From: Enorma phocaeensis
GTDB lineage: Bacteria > Actinomycetota > Coriobacteriia > Coriobacteriales > Coriobacteriaceae
NCBI RefSeq assembly: GCF_900186505.1
Contig: NZ_LT891970.1
Span: 480,451-544,450, forward strand
Reading direction: 5' to 3'
DNA length: 64,000 nt
Positions 24,801-32,780 of this stretch are shown here, in pieces; within the stretch, counting starts at the first letter, position 1, and every line of letters begins with the position of its first letter. A model generated the notes under the pieces. That model saw nothing but the letters and a program-made list of their open reading frames with translations. It had not been told where the DNA came from and did no database searches. Made by a program: the position numbers and the translations under genes.

Positions 24801-27538
24801 ACGCGCACGCGCAGGGTACGGCTCGTGCCTACGAGGACCCGGGGGCCGCCGTCCGGCATCTGCGCGATATCCTCGGCATCCACGTCATCGACCGCGGCAT
24901 CGCTCAGGGCAGGCGGTGTGGTGTCCACACCGAAGGCAAGCTCATCATGGGCATCGAGGAGCGTGTAGGAGAGCTCGTAGGTGCCGTCTGCCAGCGCTCC
25001 GGCGACGCGCTCGAACGGAATCTCGAAGACCCACGCGTTTTGAGCGGCGTCCCAGGTGAACCCGTCGGCATCGAAGAGCGTCGAGAGGTCCTCCTCGCCC
25101 GCAGCCGTGGTCAGTGCAGCCGTAAAGCCGTTCGCAAAGCCCGGGGTGTGGGCACGCACGGCAAACCAGGGGTCGTGCACCGCAAGGGTCACCGCGGACC
25201 TGGCGGGGACGAACTCGCCTTCCTGCTCCTCGCCGTCGAGCGTGACCGCCAGGTCCACGTTCACCGCCTGGGTCTCGGCGATGACGGCGCCATCGAGGCC
25301 ATCTGCGCCCGCTGTGACATCGATCACGCTCGCAAGGGTGGTATACGCCTTGTTGCCGGCGCGATCCTCGATGGTGATCGCGATGTCGTCGAAATCGTAG
25401 TAGCCCTCGTCGTCGAGCTCGAAGCGGACCGTGCCATCGGAGCCGGGGACGAGCGTCTGCCCGGGAAGCTCGGTGCCCTGGCCGCCCGTGCTGTCGCGCC
25501 GGGTCACCTCAACGGTCACCGTCTCCACGCCGGAGGCCTCATCTGCACCCGCGGCGGGCTCGTCGACGACGTGGAGCTCGAGGGCGATGCCGTCGTCCAT
25601 AAGGACGTTGCCCTGCTGTGGCATGGCGGCCACGGCGTCCTCGTCGATGCCGCCGGAAACCTCGAAGCCGTCCGCCACGGGCTCGGTGCGGTCGATGAGG
25701 ACCTCGGCAGATGCCGTCGCGCTGAAGTCGCCCAGGCCTGCATGGACGGCGCTGACGCCCTCGTAGGAGACGTCGACCTCATGCCTGCCCTCGGCGGTGA
25801 GCCCCGACAGGCCGAAGGCGCGCGCGCCACCCTCGCCGGCAGGGGCGAGCTCCGCCGGGTCGATAGCCGTCGCGGTGCCGTCCGTCGTCGCCGTGAGGGG
25901 ATGCGCGGCCACCCACGTGGCATCTGCTACAAGCTCGTCGAAGAAGGGATCGATGAGCTCACCAGCGAGCGTGACCTCGTCGGCGTTGCTGACGAGCGTG
26001 CCGTCCTGGGCCACCTCGTCATCGGCGTCTCCCATGGCGTCGAGCACGAGGGCGGGCGCCTGCGAGGCGACGTCTATCAAGCGCACCTGGGTCACGCCGT
26101 TCGCGGTTGCCCACGCGGAGTCCGCAAGCGCTGCCGTGGCGGTGTTGCCCGCCGCATCGGTTACCGTCACCTGGGAGCTAGCGAGCTCGAACGTGGCCGT
26201 ACCGGCCGTGGCCGCCGTGATGCGGAACTCCGCCGTACCGTCCTCGAACGAGACTGCGGGCAGCGTGACCGTGCTGCCGTCTGCGCAGACGAGCGTGAGC
26301 TCGACGTCCTCGGCAGCAACGCCGGAGCTCTCGCCCGTGCCCTCCGGCGCGGCGTCGTCGATGGCGATGCGTACGGTAAGACCGTCGGCGCCCACGGTGA
26401 GCATGCCGCCCGCGATCCAGCTGGAGGCGGCATCGAGTGCTTGGCCGTCGGCGTCAAGGAGCTCGACCGTGCCGAGCCGGGGCGCCGCCTCGTCGCGGCG
26501 CACCTCGAGCCGGAGCACCTGGCCCGCGGCAAGATCGGTATCGGTGCCGAGGACGGTCATGTCCCGGGGCGCCTTCACGTAGTAGGGGCCCGTCTCGTCG
26601 AGCGCCACGCGCGAGCCCGCCTCCGTCGAGGAGAAGGTCGCGTCGAGGTTGAGCGCATAGGTGTCTGAGAGCGCGAGCGCGCCGGCGCCCTCGGGAACGG
26701 AGACCAGGCCCGCACCGGCGTCGGCGGCGCCGAGCCAGACCGCGAGGTCGCCCGCGCGCCACGAGCCCGTGGTCGCCAGCTCGTGGCGGGTGCGGTCCGC
26801 CCGCTCGATAGCGAGGTCGTCGAGGACGTCCTCGGGCGCAAGCGCGATGTCCGCCGCCTCGTCGACCCGCTGCATGGCGGCGACATGGTCGATGCCGGCG
26901 AGGCCGCTCATACCGGGAAGGCTCACGGCATCGGGGTCGCTCACCTGCGCCCAAGCGAGCACGTCGGAGAGGTCGCCGCCGTTGGGGTAGGCGCCGACGC
27001 CCACCGCGTACACGAAGGGGCCCTGACCGTCGAAATAGCGCCGGGCGACCTCGGACGTCGAGATGGAAGACCAGTCGTGCAGGAAGATGCCGTCATGGGC
27101 ATTGAGCCACGCGGGCACGTCGACACCGTAGGGCACGATGAAGTCGGATGCCAGCGTGTTGAACCAGATGCGATCGGCGATACGCGGCGCCGCCTGGGTG
27201 GAGCCGCTCGCACCCGAATCCGGGGCGACCTGGTCGCGCAGCGAGGTCGTGCTCCCGCCGTTGGCTCCCAGGCCAGCGCTTGCTTGGTCATCGGCCTGGC
27301 TGGCGGCCTGGCCGGCAGCGCGCTCGGCAGTAGAACCCTCAGCGCTGCCGGCCGAGGCACTCTGCTGGGTTGTTTGGGCGGGTGCCGCGGTTCCCTCGGC
27401 ATAGCCGATCATGGGCTGGGCCGCACCGAGCGCGCAGCCGAGCGCCACCGTCGCCACCACCACGCGCGCGCGGCGCGCGGCGGAGAAGCGCGGCATCGCG
27501 TCGAAGAGGCGCTCCTCGTCGCTTCTGCGATCGCTCAT
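21848..27538 (-). CDS. giant membrane-anchored protein with Ig-like repeats
   Basis: The 1896-aa protein has a cytoplasmic N-terminus, a hydrophobic segment at about 26-47 (signal or anchor), a Gln/Ser/Ala-rich linker, a unique region to about 350, then many Ig-like modules of roughly 100-130 residues. Two closely related modules are visible near residues 1300 and 1420 (NGRYYNSARTATVTV and NGMYYNAPRTATITV), and DRAGN/DAAGN turns recur. It ends with one membrane helix (about 1849-1873) and a basic tail, with no LPXTG. It overlaps the upstream gene by 4 bases. Its place in the operon suggests an envelope-spanning part of the secretion machine, possibly replacing EsaA, or a surface adhesin. Confidence 0.8.
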   Translation of the reverse strand: MSDRRSDEERLFDAMPRFSAARRARVVVATVALGCALGAAQPMIGYAEGTAAPAQTTQQSASAGSAEGSTAERAAGQAASQADDQASAGLGANGGSTTSLRDQVAPDSGASGSTQAAPRIADRIWFNTLASDFIVPYGVDVPAWLNAHDGIFLHDWSSISTSEVARRYFDGQGPFVYAVGVGAYPNGGDLSDVLAWAQVSDPDAVSLPGMSGLAGIDHVAAMQRVDEAADIALAPEDVLDDLAIERADRTRHELATTGSWRAGDLAVWLGAADAGAGLVSVPEGAGALALSDTYALNLDATFSSTEAGSRVALDETGPYYVKAPRDMTVLGTDTDLAAGQVLRLEVRRDEAAPRLGTVELLDADGQALDAASSWIAGGMLTVGADGLTVRIAIDDAAPEGTGESSGVAAEDVELTLVCADGSTVTLPAVSFEDGTAEFRITAATAGTATFELASSQVTVTDAAGNTATAALADSAWATANGVTQVRLIDVASQAPALVLDAMGDADDEVAQDGTLVSNADEVTLAGELIDPFFDELVADATWVAAHPLTATTDGTATAIDPAELAPAGEGGARAFGLSGLTAEGRHEVDVSYEGVSAVHAGLGDFSATASAEVLIDRTEPVADGFEVSGGIDEDAVAAMPQQGNVLMDDGIALELHVVDEPAAGADEASGVETVTVEVTRRDSTGGQGTELPGQTLVPGSDGTVRFELDDEGYYDFDDIAITIEDRAGNKAYTTLASVIDVTAGADGLDGAVIAETQAVNVDLAVTLDGEEQEGEFVPARSAVTLAVHDPWFAVRAHTPGFANGFTAALTTAAGEEDLSTLFDADGFTWDAAQNAWVFEIPFERVAGALADGTYELSYTLLDAHDELAFGVDTTPPALSDAAVDDVDAEDIAQMPDGGPRVLVGTSRTLRVRVQDLLPRAEGAESSDARGDEDGTSGADRDALRVTMVRSDDVAGDHDLPAEERALEVDDSGWAEVTLDAEGLYNLSDISFHLVDCYGNESTVTLADYVAALPEEEQGAWAFDALLVDDPESTPVIEMSVADVEGNPASADPYYHRGDVTVTLTIDDPWFAIYRALDGDSALVTGTLRLPSEDEPSDLRLQLTAMDFSPVDDTDPAGLWAATYALPRSATDAPLPAEGAYVVTARYGGIASALGIGEAAQREASFAIDYTAPVLGALVFSETEPYPVNEDDEPWGWVFAESEQVTLDVTDNLAGIAGDASVLAVAGNAAPELAFRGSEDGLAGQMTFALEGDGTRLELAGTSITVADRAGNTASTGDFSAYAASNLPTGAAGIAIDTEEPQISFSFDNNDVRNGRYYNSARTATVTVRDASFDLIQQFDPERPVATVTRDDGDPRTALVAQDFERVELEDGTVVFRAQVAFEEDADWVISAQLTDPLGHASPVVSESFIIDTEAPVLMVEFDNDDVANGMYYNAPRTATITVNDRNFAAELGSINAQNLSGGAAPAVSGFTEVESRRTWHASASFTGEQHYRLQVAVTDLAGNVAEPFDSEEFVIDMTAPSVSISGVEGGHAYAGAVVPQVSFSDINLDTMGSAAMLEGVRSGYAYTPDLAETMSDTEKTTNFGNIPYEVDCDDVYTVTGEAIDLAGNTATVSMRFSVNRFGSTYYFAPGSEGIAGSYLAEPQDVRVVEVNVSGIDTGSTRVELAHDDRVETLEAGEDFELAPNASDNGWSATTYTLPASLFDEDGYYRVLLTSTDAAGNLAQNTMRGKSGDRSGSFPIDFAIDGAVPAANLIGVSNAGVYLDPAKTVTVDAGDNIEIAQARLTIDGREVATWDAAAFDAGALPEVELTVDGRPHTYVLEVRDRAGNVSSATYADVVVTGDLITFVLNTPRLLMGSVGGMVVLLGIIGAAAYLGWRHRRRTRSRRNPFGHGPQEAA

Positions 27539-28122
27539 CGCGCGCCTCCCTTCGTGAGCAGCGTGGTCCCAGCCTCGGAGGGTTCGTCATCACCGAGCAG
27601 GGTCGTGCCCGCCTCGGACGGCTCGTCATTCTTAAGCAGGGTCGTGCCCGCCTCTGAGGGCGCCTCCTCGTCAGAAGGCCCCTTGCCGCCGAGCAGGGTG
27701 GTGCCGGCCTCGGACTCCTCGGCGGCGGCACCCGTGCCGGTGGATGCGGGCTGCTGCGCGGGATCCTCGGCACGAAGAAGCGTCGTGCCGAGCTCGCTTT
27801 CCTCCATGTGCTCGGTCTCTGCCGCGTCATCGGCCATCATGCGCACGCGCAGACTCCCGCTCGTACGCGCCGAACCTGCCGAATGGCGGGCACCCGGAAC
27901 GCCCTGGCCAGCACCACCACGTTTACCTGCGGAAAGCACGCGCGCGACACCGGTACGGCCGGCACGCAGCTCCTCGATGGCGCGCACGGCGGCGCGGCCG
28001 GTCATCTCGTCACGAACCTCGCTGATGTGCTGCGTGAAGAAGACCACCGCGGCGGCGATCGCGCACACGACGGCGATCGCGTAACCGGCGATTTCGAGCG
28101 CACCGAAAGCGTTCGCGTCCAT
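27535..28122 (-). CDS. single-pass membrane protein with five SE(A/L)GTTLL repeats
   Basis: The 195-aa protein has one membrane helix at about residues 11-30, a basic region to about 95, and an acidic tail holding five repeats with the core S-E-[AL]-G-T-T-L-L; the Thr pairs are at 113-114, 141-142, 160-161, 173-174 and 186-187. No enzyme domain is seen. Acidic-Thr-Thr motifs are the type phosphorylated by PknB-like kinases (for example ETTS in GarA). It lies directly between the kinase gene (one-base overlap) and the Ig-like protein (4-base overlap). I infer a multisite phosphothreonine scaffold for the FHA domains of this locus; there is no direct proof. Confidence 0.75.
   Translation of the reverse strand: MDANAFGALEIAGYAIAVVCAIAAAVVFFTQHISEVRDEMTGRAAVRAIEELRAGRTGVARVLSAGKRGGAGQGVPGARHSAGSARTSGSLRVRMMADDAAETEHMEESELGTTLLRAEDPAQQPASTGTGAAAEESEAGTTLLGGKGPSDEEAPSEAGTTLLKNDEPSEAGTTLLGDDEPSEAGTTLLTKGGAR
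27552..27812 (-). repeat. imperfect coding repeats encoding GTTLL motifs
   Basis: Five imperfect direct copies of a sequence like GCAGGGTCGTGCC(C/G)GCCTC on the plus strand (about 27559, 27598, 27640, 27697 and 27778) correspond to the five GTTLL repeats. The three nearest the 3' end of the gene are almost identical, suggesting recent duplication. Confidence 0.6.
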
Positions 28123-29888
28123 TAGCGCACCGCCCTTGCATCGATGTAGGCATCAGCCACGGACTCGCGCGCGGCACCCTCGGCCTCGAGGACGCGCGCC
28201 TGCTCGGCATCGAGCACGTCGGTCGTGGGGTCGGTCGAGCGCGCGAGCTCGAGCGCCCGGTCGATCAAGCCGTCGAGCTCGCCGCGGGCCACGCCGTCGG
28301 CGCGGAACTTGCGGGGGTAGGTGCGCACCGCGTCCATGATGAGGTTGGCCGTCTCGAGGCGCACCACGTCGTTGTCCTCGGTGAGGTTCGCCTCGGCAAG
28401 CGCCTGGAGACGCTCGAAGTAGGGCGCGTAGAGACCCTCGTCCGAGCCCTCGTTGATGAGGGGCACGATCTCGGTGTTGAAGCCCGCGATGTCGGCATAG
28501 GTCAGCGCGAGGTCGTGGTCCTCGAAAGAGGGGTCCTCGGCGGCTTGGCGCATCCACAGCTCAGCAGCCCTGATGCGCTCGCCGCGCTCCGCGTCGCGAT
28601 CGACGGTATCGGCCTCGTCCATCTGGTAGTAATACCAGTAGAGCTTGCCGATCTCGAAGGAAAGCTCGGCGTAATCGGGCGACCCCTCAAGCTCGGCCAG
28701 GTGCGGGAGGATCGTCTCGCGCAGCTGGCGCTCCTCGGCAGAGCTGAAGCTGAGGTCCGCCCGGTAGCGCTCGATGAGGCCGAAGTACGGCGCCGTGTCG
28801 CCCGTCTTGATCGAGGCGGCGCGCACGTAGGCATCGGTCGCCTCGCCCTCCTGCGAGCTCTGCTCGCCGATGGCCATCCAATGGTCGAAATCGCCGTCGG
28901 TAGCCACGATGCGGCCCACGGTGCCGGAGATGCCCAGCACGAGGAAGATGCCCGCCGCGGCCACGAGTCCCACGAACGCGTGCCACTTGCGGGTGAGCCG
29001 CGCGCGATAGGCGGCGTCGTGCTCGCGGTAATGCTCGAGGTCGTAGGCGAACTCGGCGCAGTCCGCATAGCGGTCCGCCGGGTCGGATTGCGTGGCGCGC
29101 GCCACGATGCGCTCGATGCCCGGGGAGAGCTCGGGCACCACCTGGCGCACCGGGAGGATGGCATAGGGCGGCTCGGCGGGGTTCTTGCCCGTAAGCAGGT
29201 TGTACATGGTCGCGCCGAGGGCGTAGACATCCGAGCGGGCGTCCGTCTGGCCGCTGCCGCCGTACTGCTCGGGCGGAGCGAACCCGCGCGTGCCCAGCTG
29301 GACGGTGTCGCCGCGGGCTGCCGTCACGTCCGAGCCGTCCTCGTGCATCTCGCGCGCGATGCCGAAATCGATGAGCTCCACCATGCCGTTCGGCTTGAGC
29401 ATCACGTTCGACGGCTTCATGTCGCGGTAGATGACCGGCGGCTTCCTGCCGTGCAGGTAGCTGAGAGCATCGCAAAGCTGGAGCGCCCAGTCGACCACGT
29501 CGTCCTCGGGTCTCGGGCCCGACGCGGAGACGATGTCCTCGAGGGTGCGGCCCTCGACGTAGTCCATGATGACGTAGAGCGTGCCCGCCTCGTCCACGAT
29601 GTCGACGATGCGCGGGATGGCGGGGTGGTCGAAGCGCTTGATCATGTTCGCCTCGGTCACGATGCTCTGCACGATGAGCTCGCGCTGGACGGGATCCTCC
29701 ACATGGCGGATCTCCTTGGCGGCCCATTGCTTGTTGAGAACGGTGTCGAGGGCAAGGTACACGGTGGACATGCCGCCGCGGCCGATGACCGTGAGTAGCC
29801 GGTAGCGGTCGCCGACCACGCGCTGACCGGCATCCGCACCTGCCTGAGGCGATGCGATTCGCTCTTGCATGTCGGGCTTCTGGGCCAC
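28122..29888 (-). CDS. membrane Ser/Thr protein kinase (PknB type)
   Basis: The N-terminal 270 residues form a complete Hanks-type kinase: glycine loop IGRGGMSTVY, ATP lysine in AAKEI (about 58), catalytic loop YRDMKPSNVM (about 154), LIDFGIAR (about 174) and APPEQYGG. A membrane helix follows near residue 305, then a helical TPR-like tail of about 270 residues outside the membrane, in place of the PASTA repeats usual in PknB. The start is uncertain: I prefer GTG at 29888 (GAGG five bases upstream) over TTG at 29939 or ATG at 29870. As first gene of the secretion operon it probably phosphorylates the GTTLL protein and controls the FHA-domain components. Confidence 0.88.
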   Translation of the reverse strand: MAQKPDMQERIASPQAGADAGQRVVGDRYRLLTVIGRGGMSTVYLALDTVLNKQWAAKEIRHVEDPVQRELIVQSIVTEANMIKRFDHPAIPRIVDIVDEAGTLYVIMDYVEGRTLEDIVSASGPRPEDDVVDWALQLCDALSYLHGRKPPVIYRDMKPSNVMLKPNGMVELIDFGIAREMHEDGSDVTAARGDTVQLGTRGFAPPEQYGGSGQTDARSDVYALGATMYNLLTGKNPAEPPYAILPVRQVVPELSPGIERIVARATQSDPADRYADCAEFAYDLEHYREHDAAYRARLTRKWHAFVGLVAAAGIFLVLGISGTVGRIVATDGDFDHWMAIGEQSSQEGEATDAYVRAASIKTGDTAPYFGLIERYRADLSFSSAEERQLRETILPHLAELEGSPDYAELSFEIGKLYWYYYQMDEADTVDRDAERGERIRAAELWMRQAAEDPSFEDHDLALTYADIAGFNTEIVPLINEGSDEGLYAPYFERLQALAEANLTEDNDVVRLETANLIMDAVRTYPRKFRADGVARGELDGLIDRALELARSTDPTTDVLDAEQARVLEAEGAARESVADAYIDARAVR

Positions 29889-30155
29889 CGATGCCTCGCT
29901 TCCCCGGTAGGAACTTCCAAGATGCAGCGCGCGATTCAAGGTGCACGCTATCTCGCAGTCTATGGAACGGGTTTCAGCGCATCGTCACGTCGGTGCAAGG
30001 TTTGAAGCGAAGTTCGGTAAGACGACCGTAAAGTGTAAGGAACCGGTAATGGGTTGACCCTGCTGTTCTTTACCAAGACGCACGGCGCATATCGCCTGGC
30101 GGGTCATCGTCGCTCAACCTACCGGTTCCCCTGGCATCGTATGGAGGGTTCCCCC

Positions 30156-30800
30156 TCATTTCCCTCGATGCCGTGCGATCATCGTCTGCGCGCGGTCCAC
30201 CACCTCTTGGGGCGTAAGGCCCACCAGCGAGCTCGCCGGCAGGAAGGCGTCGTCGAACTCGTCGCGCTCTGCCATGCGCAGCAGGTAGTTGAAGCCGAAG
30301 AGGTCCGAGAGACCGCCCTGATGCGTGTCGCGCTCGATCAACACGGCGTCGGCCGACTTCCGGGCAGCTTTCCACTCGCTCCAAGGGAACATCTTGGTCA
30401 CCAGCTGCTGGGGATGCGCCCCCACCATGCCGTACGTGATGGTGACCCCATCGGGGCCGACGGTGACCGTCTGCTGGTAGCACAGGGGGTCGCCCGCAGC
30501 GCCGTGTCTGGCCAGGTAAGCCCGCGCCTGCCCACCATGGGCGGCGGCACCGCCGAGGACGCGCCCCGTCACGAGGACATAGGCCCCCATGGCTACCAGG
30601 AGAACTCCCACCACGGCGATCCCGACGGCGCTCATCCCGGAGCCCGAACCCATCATCACCATGCCGAGGACGGAGAACACCGCGCCGATGATCACGAGGC
30701 CCACACCGGCGGTACGCAGGCGACGGCTGTCGCGCAGCGCCGTCATGCGGTAATACTCGTCCTCGCCGATAAGGCAGGTACAACTCGCCCACTCAGGCAT
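30156..30800 (-). CDS. two-helix membrane protein, YcxB-like
   Basis: The 214-aa protein has two adjacent membrane helices (about 29-53 and 57-80) and a soluble C-terminal part with VTVGPDGVTITYGMVG and FPWSEWKAARKSADAVLI, the pattern of YcxB-like (PH-like) membrane proteins of unknown function. GGAGGG lies upstream of the ATG at 30800. It is about 270 bases upstream of the kinase gene in the same direction, so it may be transcribed with the secretion locus, but the gap allows a separate promoter. Confidence 0.65.
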   Translation of the reverse strand: MPEWASCTCLIGEDEYYRMTALRDSRRLRTAGVGLVIIGAVFSVLGMVMMGSGSGMSAVGIAVVGVLLVAMGAYVLVTGRVLGGAAAHGGQARAYLARHGAAGDPLCYQQTVTVGPDGVTITYGMVGAHPQQLVTKMFPWSEWKAARKSADAVLIERDTHQGGLSDLFGFNYLLRMAERDEFDDAFLPASSLVGLTPQEVVDRAQTMIARHRGK

Positions 30801-31002
30801 GGTGCCCTCCTCGCATCCTGCGCGGCACCAGCACGCGGCCGCCGCGAAATCCTTTAGAAGACGGTATAACCCCTCCACCTCAGCGCTTCGTAAAGACCGT
30901 GGCAAGAAGTCGCAGACGGGTACCGACAGGCGACGTTCCTCACCCGTTCGCACCGCCGCGCGTGCCGTTCACCGGCGCATGATACAACCCCATACAACTC
31001 GC

Positions 31003-31032
31003 TTGACCGCCGCTTGCCGCCCTTCCTAGAAT
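31003..31032 (+). promoter_or_regulatory. sigma70-type promoter of nagA
   Basis: TTGACC at 31003-31008 and TAGAAT at 31027-31032 are separated by 18 bases and lie about 50 bases upstream of the nagA start. Confidence 0.6.
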
Positions 31033-31080
31033 CGAGCTGACCGGCCGCAAGGCCGGATCGCGCAGCTAGGAGGTACCTAC

Positions 31081-32259
31081 ATGAAGATCACGAACGCGCA
31101 GGTATTCATCGACGGATCGTTCCACGAGCTCGAGGTGCGATGCTGCGACGGCACGATCGCCGCCATCGGCGAGCACATCGACGACCCCGACGTCTTAGAT
31201 GCAGCCGGCGCCTACCTCTACCCCGGCGGCGTCGACACGCATATCCACGGCGGATTCGGTCGGTCGTTCTACGAGAACGGCCTCGTGGATTACCTTGGCC
31301 ACGGCGAGGAGCAGGTCCGCGAAATCTGCGAGCGCCTTCCGCGAACCGGCGTGACCTCCGTCGTCGCAACACTCGGCGCAGATTCCTCGCTCGAAAACCT
31401 CGGCTACTCCACACGCTGCATCCGTTCCGTGCGCCGAGAGATCGCAGAGGGAACCACCACCGGCGCCGATCCCTTCCTGCTGCACTATGAGGGTCCGTTC
31501 ACCAATCCCGACCAGCACACCTGCTACAATCCCGAGTTCACCCAGCTTCCCACCCGCGAGAACACGCTCATCATGACCGACGGCGACCTCTCCGACGTCG
31601 CGCTCATCAACGTCGCTCCCGAGGCACCGGGCGCCATGGACTGGATTCGCTGGGTCACCGGCGAGGGCGTCCATGCCGAGGTCTGCTACACGCAATGCAC
31701 GAGCGACCAGGTACGCGAGGCAGCGGACAACGGCCTCGACCAGACGTCGCACTTGTACAACTGCTTCCAGGCCATGCACCACCGCATCAACGGCCCGGTC
31801 ATCGGCGCACTGCTCGACGACCGCATCAAGGTGCAGCTTACCTGCGACAACCACCATGTCGCCTCGGACTGGATCAAACTCGCCATACGGCTCAAGGGCA
31901 TCGGGCACTGCTATGGCATCACCGACATGACCTGCATGTCCGGGCTGCCCGAAGGACGCCATACCATGCCGTACTACGGCTCGATCGTGGTGGAAAACGG
32001 AACCGTCACCGCCGAGGACGGCACCATCTGCGGCGGTGACAACACATGGGACAAGATCCTGAAGCTCTGCCGTGACGGCATCGGCCTCTCGCACGAGGAC
32101 ACCGCGAGCCTGTATTTCGAGAGCCCCTGCGCATGCCTGGGCATCACGGACCGCGGCAAGATCGAAGTCGGGCGTCGCGCGGACCTCGTGATCATGGACC
32201 GCGACTTCCATGTACTGCACACGCTCATCAAGGGAGAAACGGTGTATACGGCAGCGTAA
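31081..32259 (+). CDS. nagA: N-acetylglucosamine-6-phosphate deacetylase
   Basis: NagA removes the acetyl group from GlcNAc-6-phosphate, giving glucosamine-6-phosphate for glycolysis or wall synthesis. The 392-aa amidohydrolase has metal and substrate motifs in order: VDTHIHGGFG, LHYEGPF, TSHLYNCFQAMHHR, CDNHHVASDW and GITDMT, with the composite beta domain at both ends (GKIEVGRRADLVIMDRDF). AGGAGGT precedes the ATG. No nagB or transporter adjoins it. A GntR/UTRA regulator at the left window edge could be related in function, which is speculative. Confidence 0.9.
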   Translation: MKITNAQVFIDGSFHELEVRCCDGTIAAIGEHIDDPDVLDAAGAYLYPGGVDTHIHGGFGRSFYENGLVDYLGHGEEQVREICERLPRTGVTSVVATLGADSSLENLGYSTRCIRSVRREIAEGTTTGADPFLLHYEGPFTNPDQHTCYNPEFTQLPTRENTLIMTDGDLSDVALINVAPEAPGAMDWIRWVTGEGVHAEVCYTQCTSDQVREAADNGLDQTSHLYNCFQAMHHRINGPVIGALLDDRIKVQLTCDNHHVASDWIKLAIRLKGIGHCYGITDMTCMSGLPEGRHTMPYYGSIVVENGTVTAEDGTICGGDNTWDKILKLCRDGIGLSHEDTASLYFESPCACLGITDRGKIEVGRRADLVIMDRDFHVLHTLIKGETVYTAA

Positions 32260-32780
32260 CCTGAGCAGGGCAGGGTGCATCGCCGTCATGACACGGTGCG
32301 ACGCATATATTGAGCGAATGGGTTTTTCTTCCCATTCGCTCGAAATATGTATACATCTCTGAAGCTTCGCGTGGGAGCTGCTTTCTCATGTAAGTCATCT
32401 ACCTGCGACTATATTGGCAGATTGATTTGTGAGCCCATTCGACCATATTTTGCGCAGTAAAAAAGCGCTCAGAATTTCATCGAATGGGGCGTCGAGGACA
32501 CTCGACGTACAAATGATTCCCGAATGGGCATAGCACTGTCATTTGTTATGCAAATGATGATCAAAAGGGCAGGGTGCCGCCGGTCGAGGTACAAATGATG
32601 GCCGAATGACACAGCTGATGTTCATCGCGCAAAAGGTCGCCAAGCGAACCGGGCTACATCAAGCACCATACTCCATGCGCCACATGCCATGCAAAAGGGC
32701 GCCGTACCTGGAAAAGGGCGACGTGCCTGGAGACGCGCGCAATGGCGCGTGCAGCCGGCAGCGCCGCCCACCTTGCAAGC
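32260..32780. other. spacer after nagA with repeated CGAATGGG motifs
   Basis: No credible gene. CGAATGGG occurs directly at 32315, 32481 and 32521 and inverted at 32331 and 32434; related direct repeats (GTACAAATGAT..CCGAATG) lie at 32508-32527 and 32591-32610; TCATTTG/CAAATGA form an inverted repeat at 32539-32557. The block is lower in G+C than the flanking genes. Confidence 0.55.
32312..32341 (+). terminator. hairpin after nagA
   Basis: A perfect 11-bp stem (32312-32322 with 32331-32341) and an 8-base T-rich loop, 52 bases after the nagA stop. There is no trailing T run, so it is a probable rather than classical terminator. Confidence 0.55.

Noticed and set aside
22946..26668. Long open frame of about 1240 codons on the plus strand opposite the Ig-like gene
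   Set aside because: It is the mirror of a high-GC coding frame: composition is rich in Arg, Gly, Ala and His, there are no domains, and the minus-strand gene has clear repeats, membrane segments and operon overlaps.
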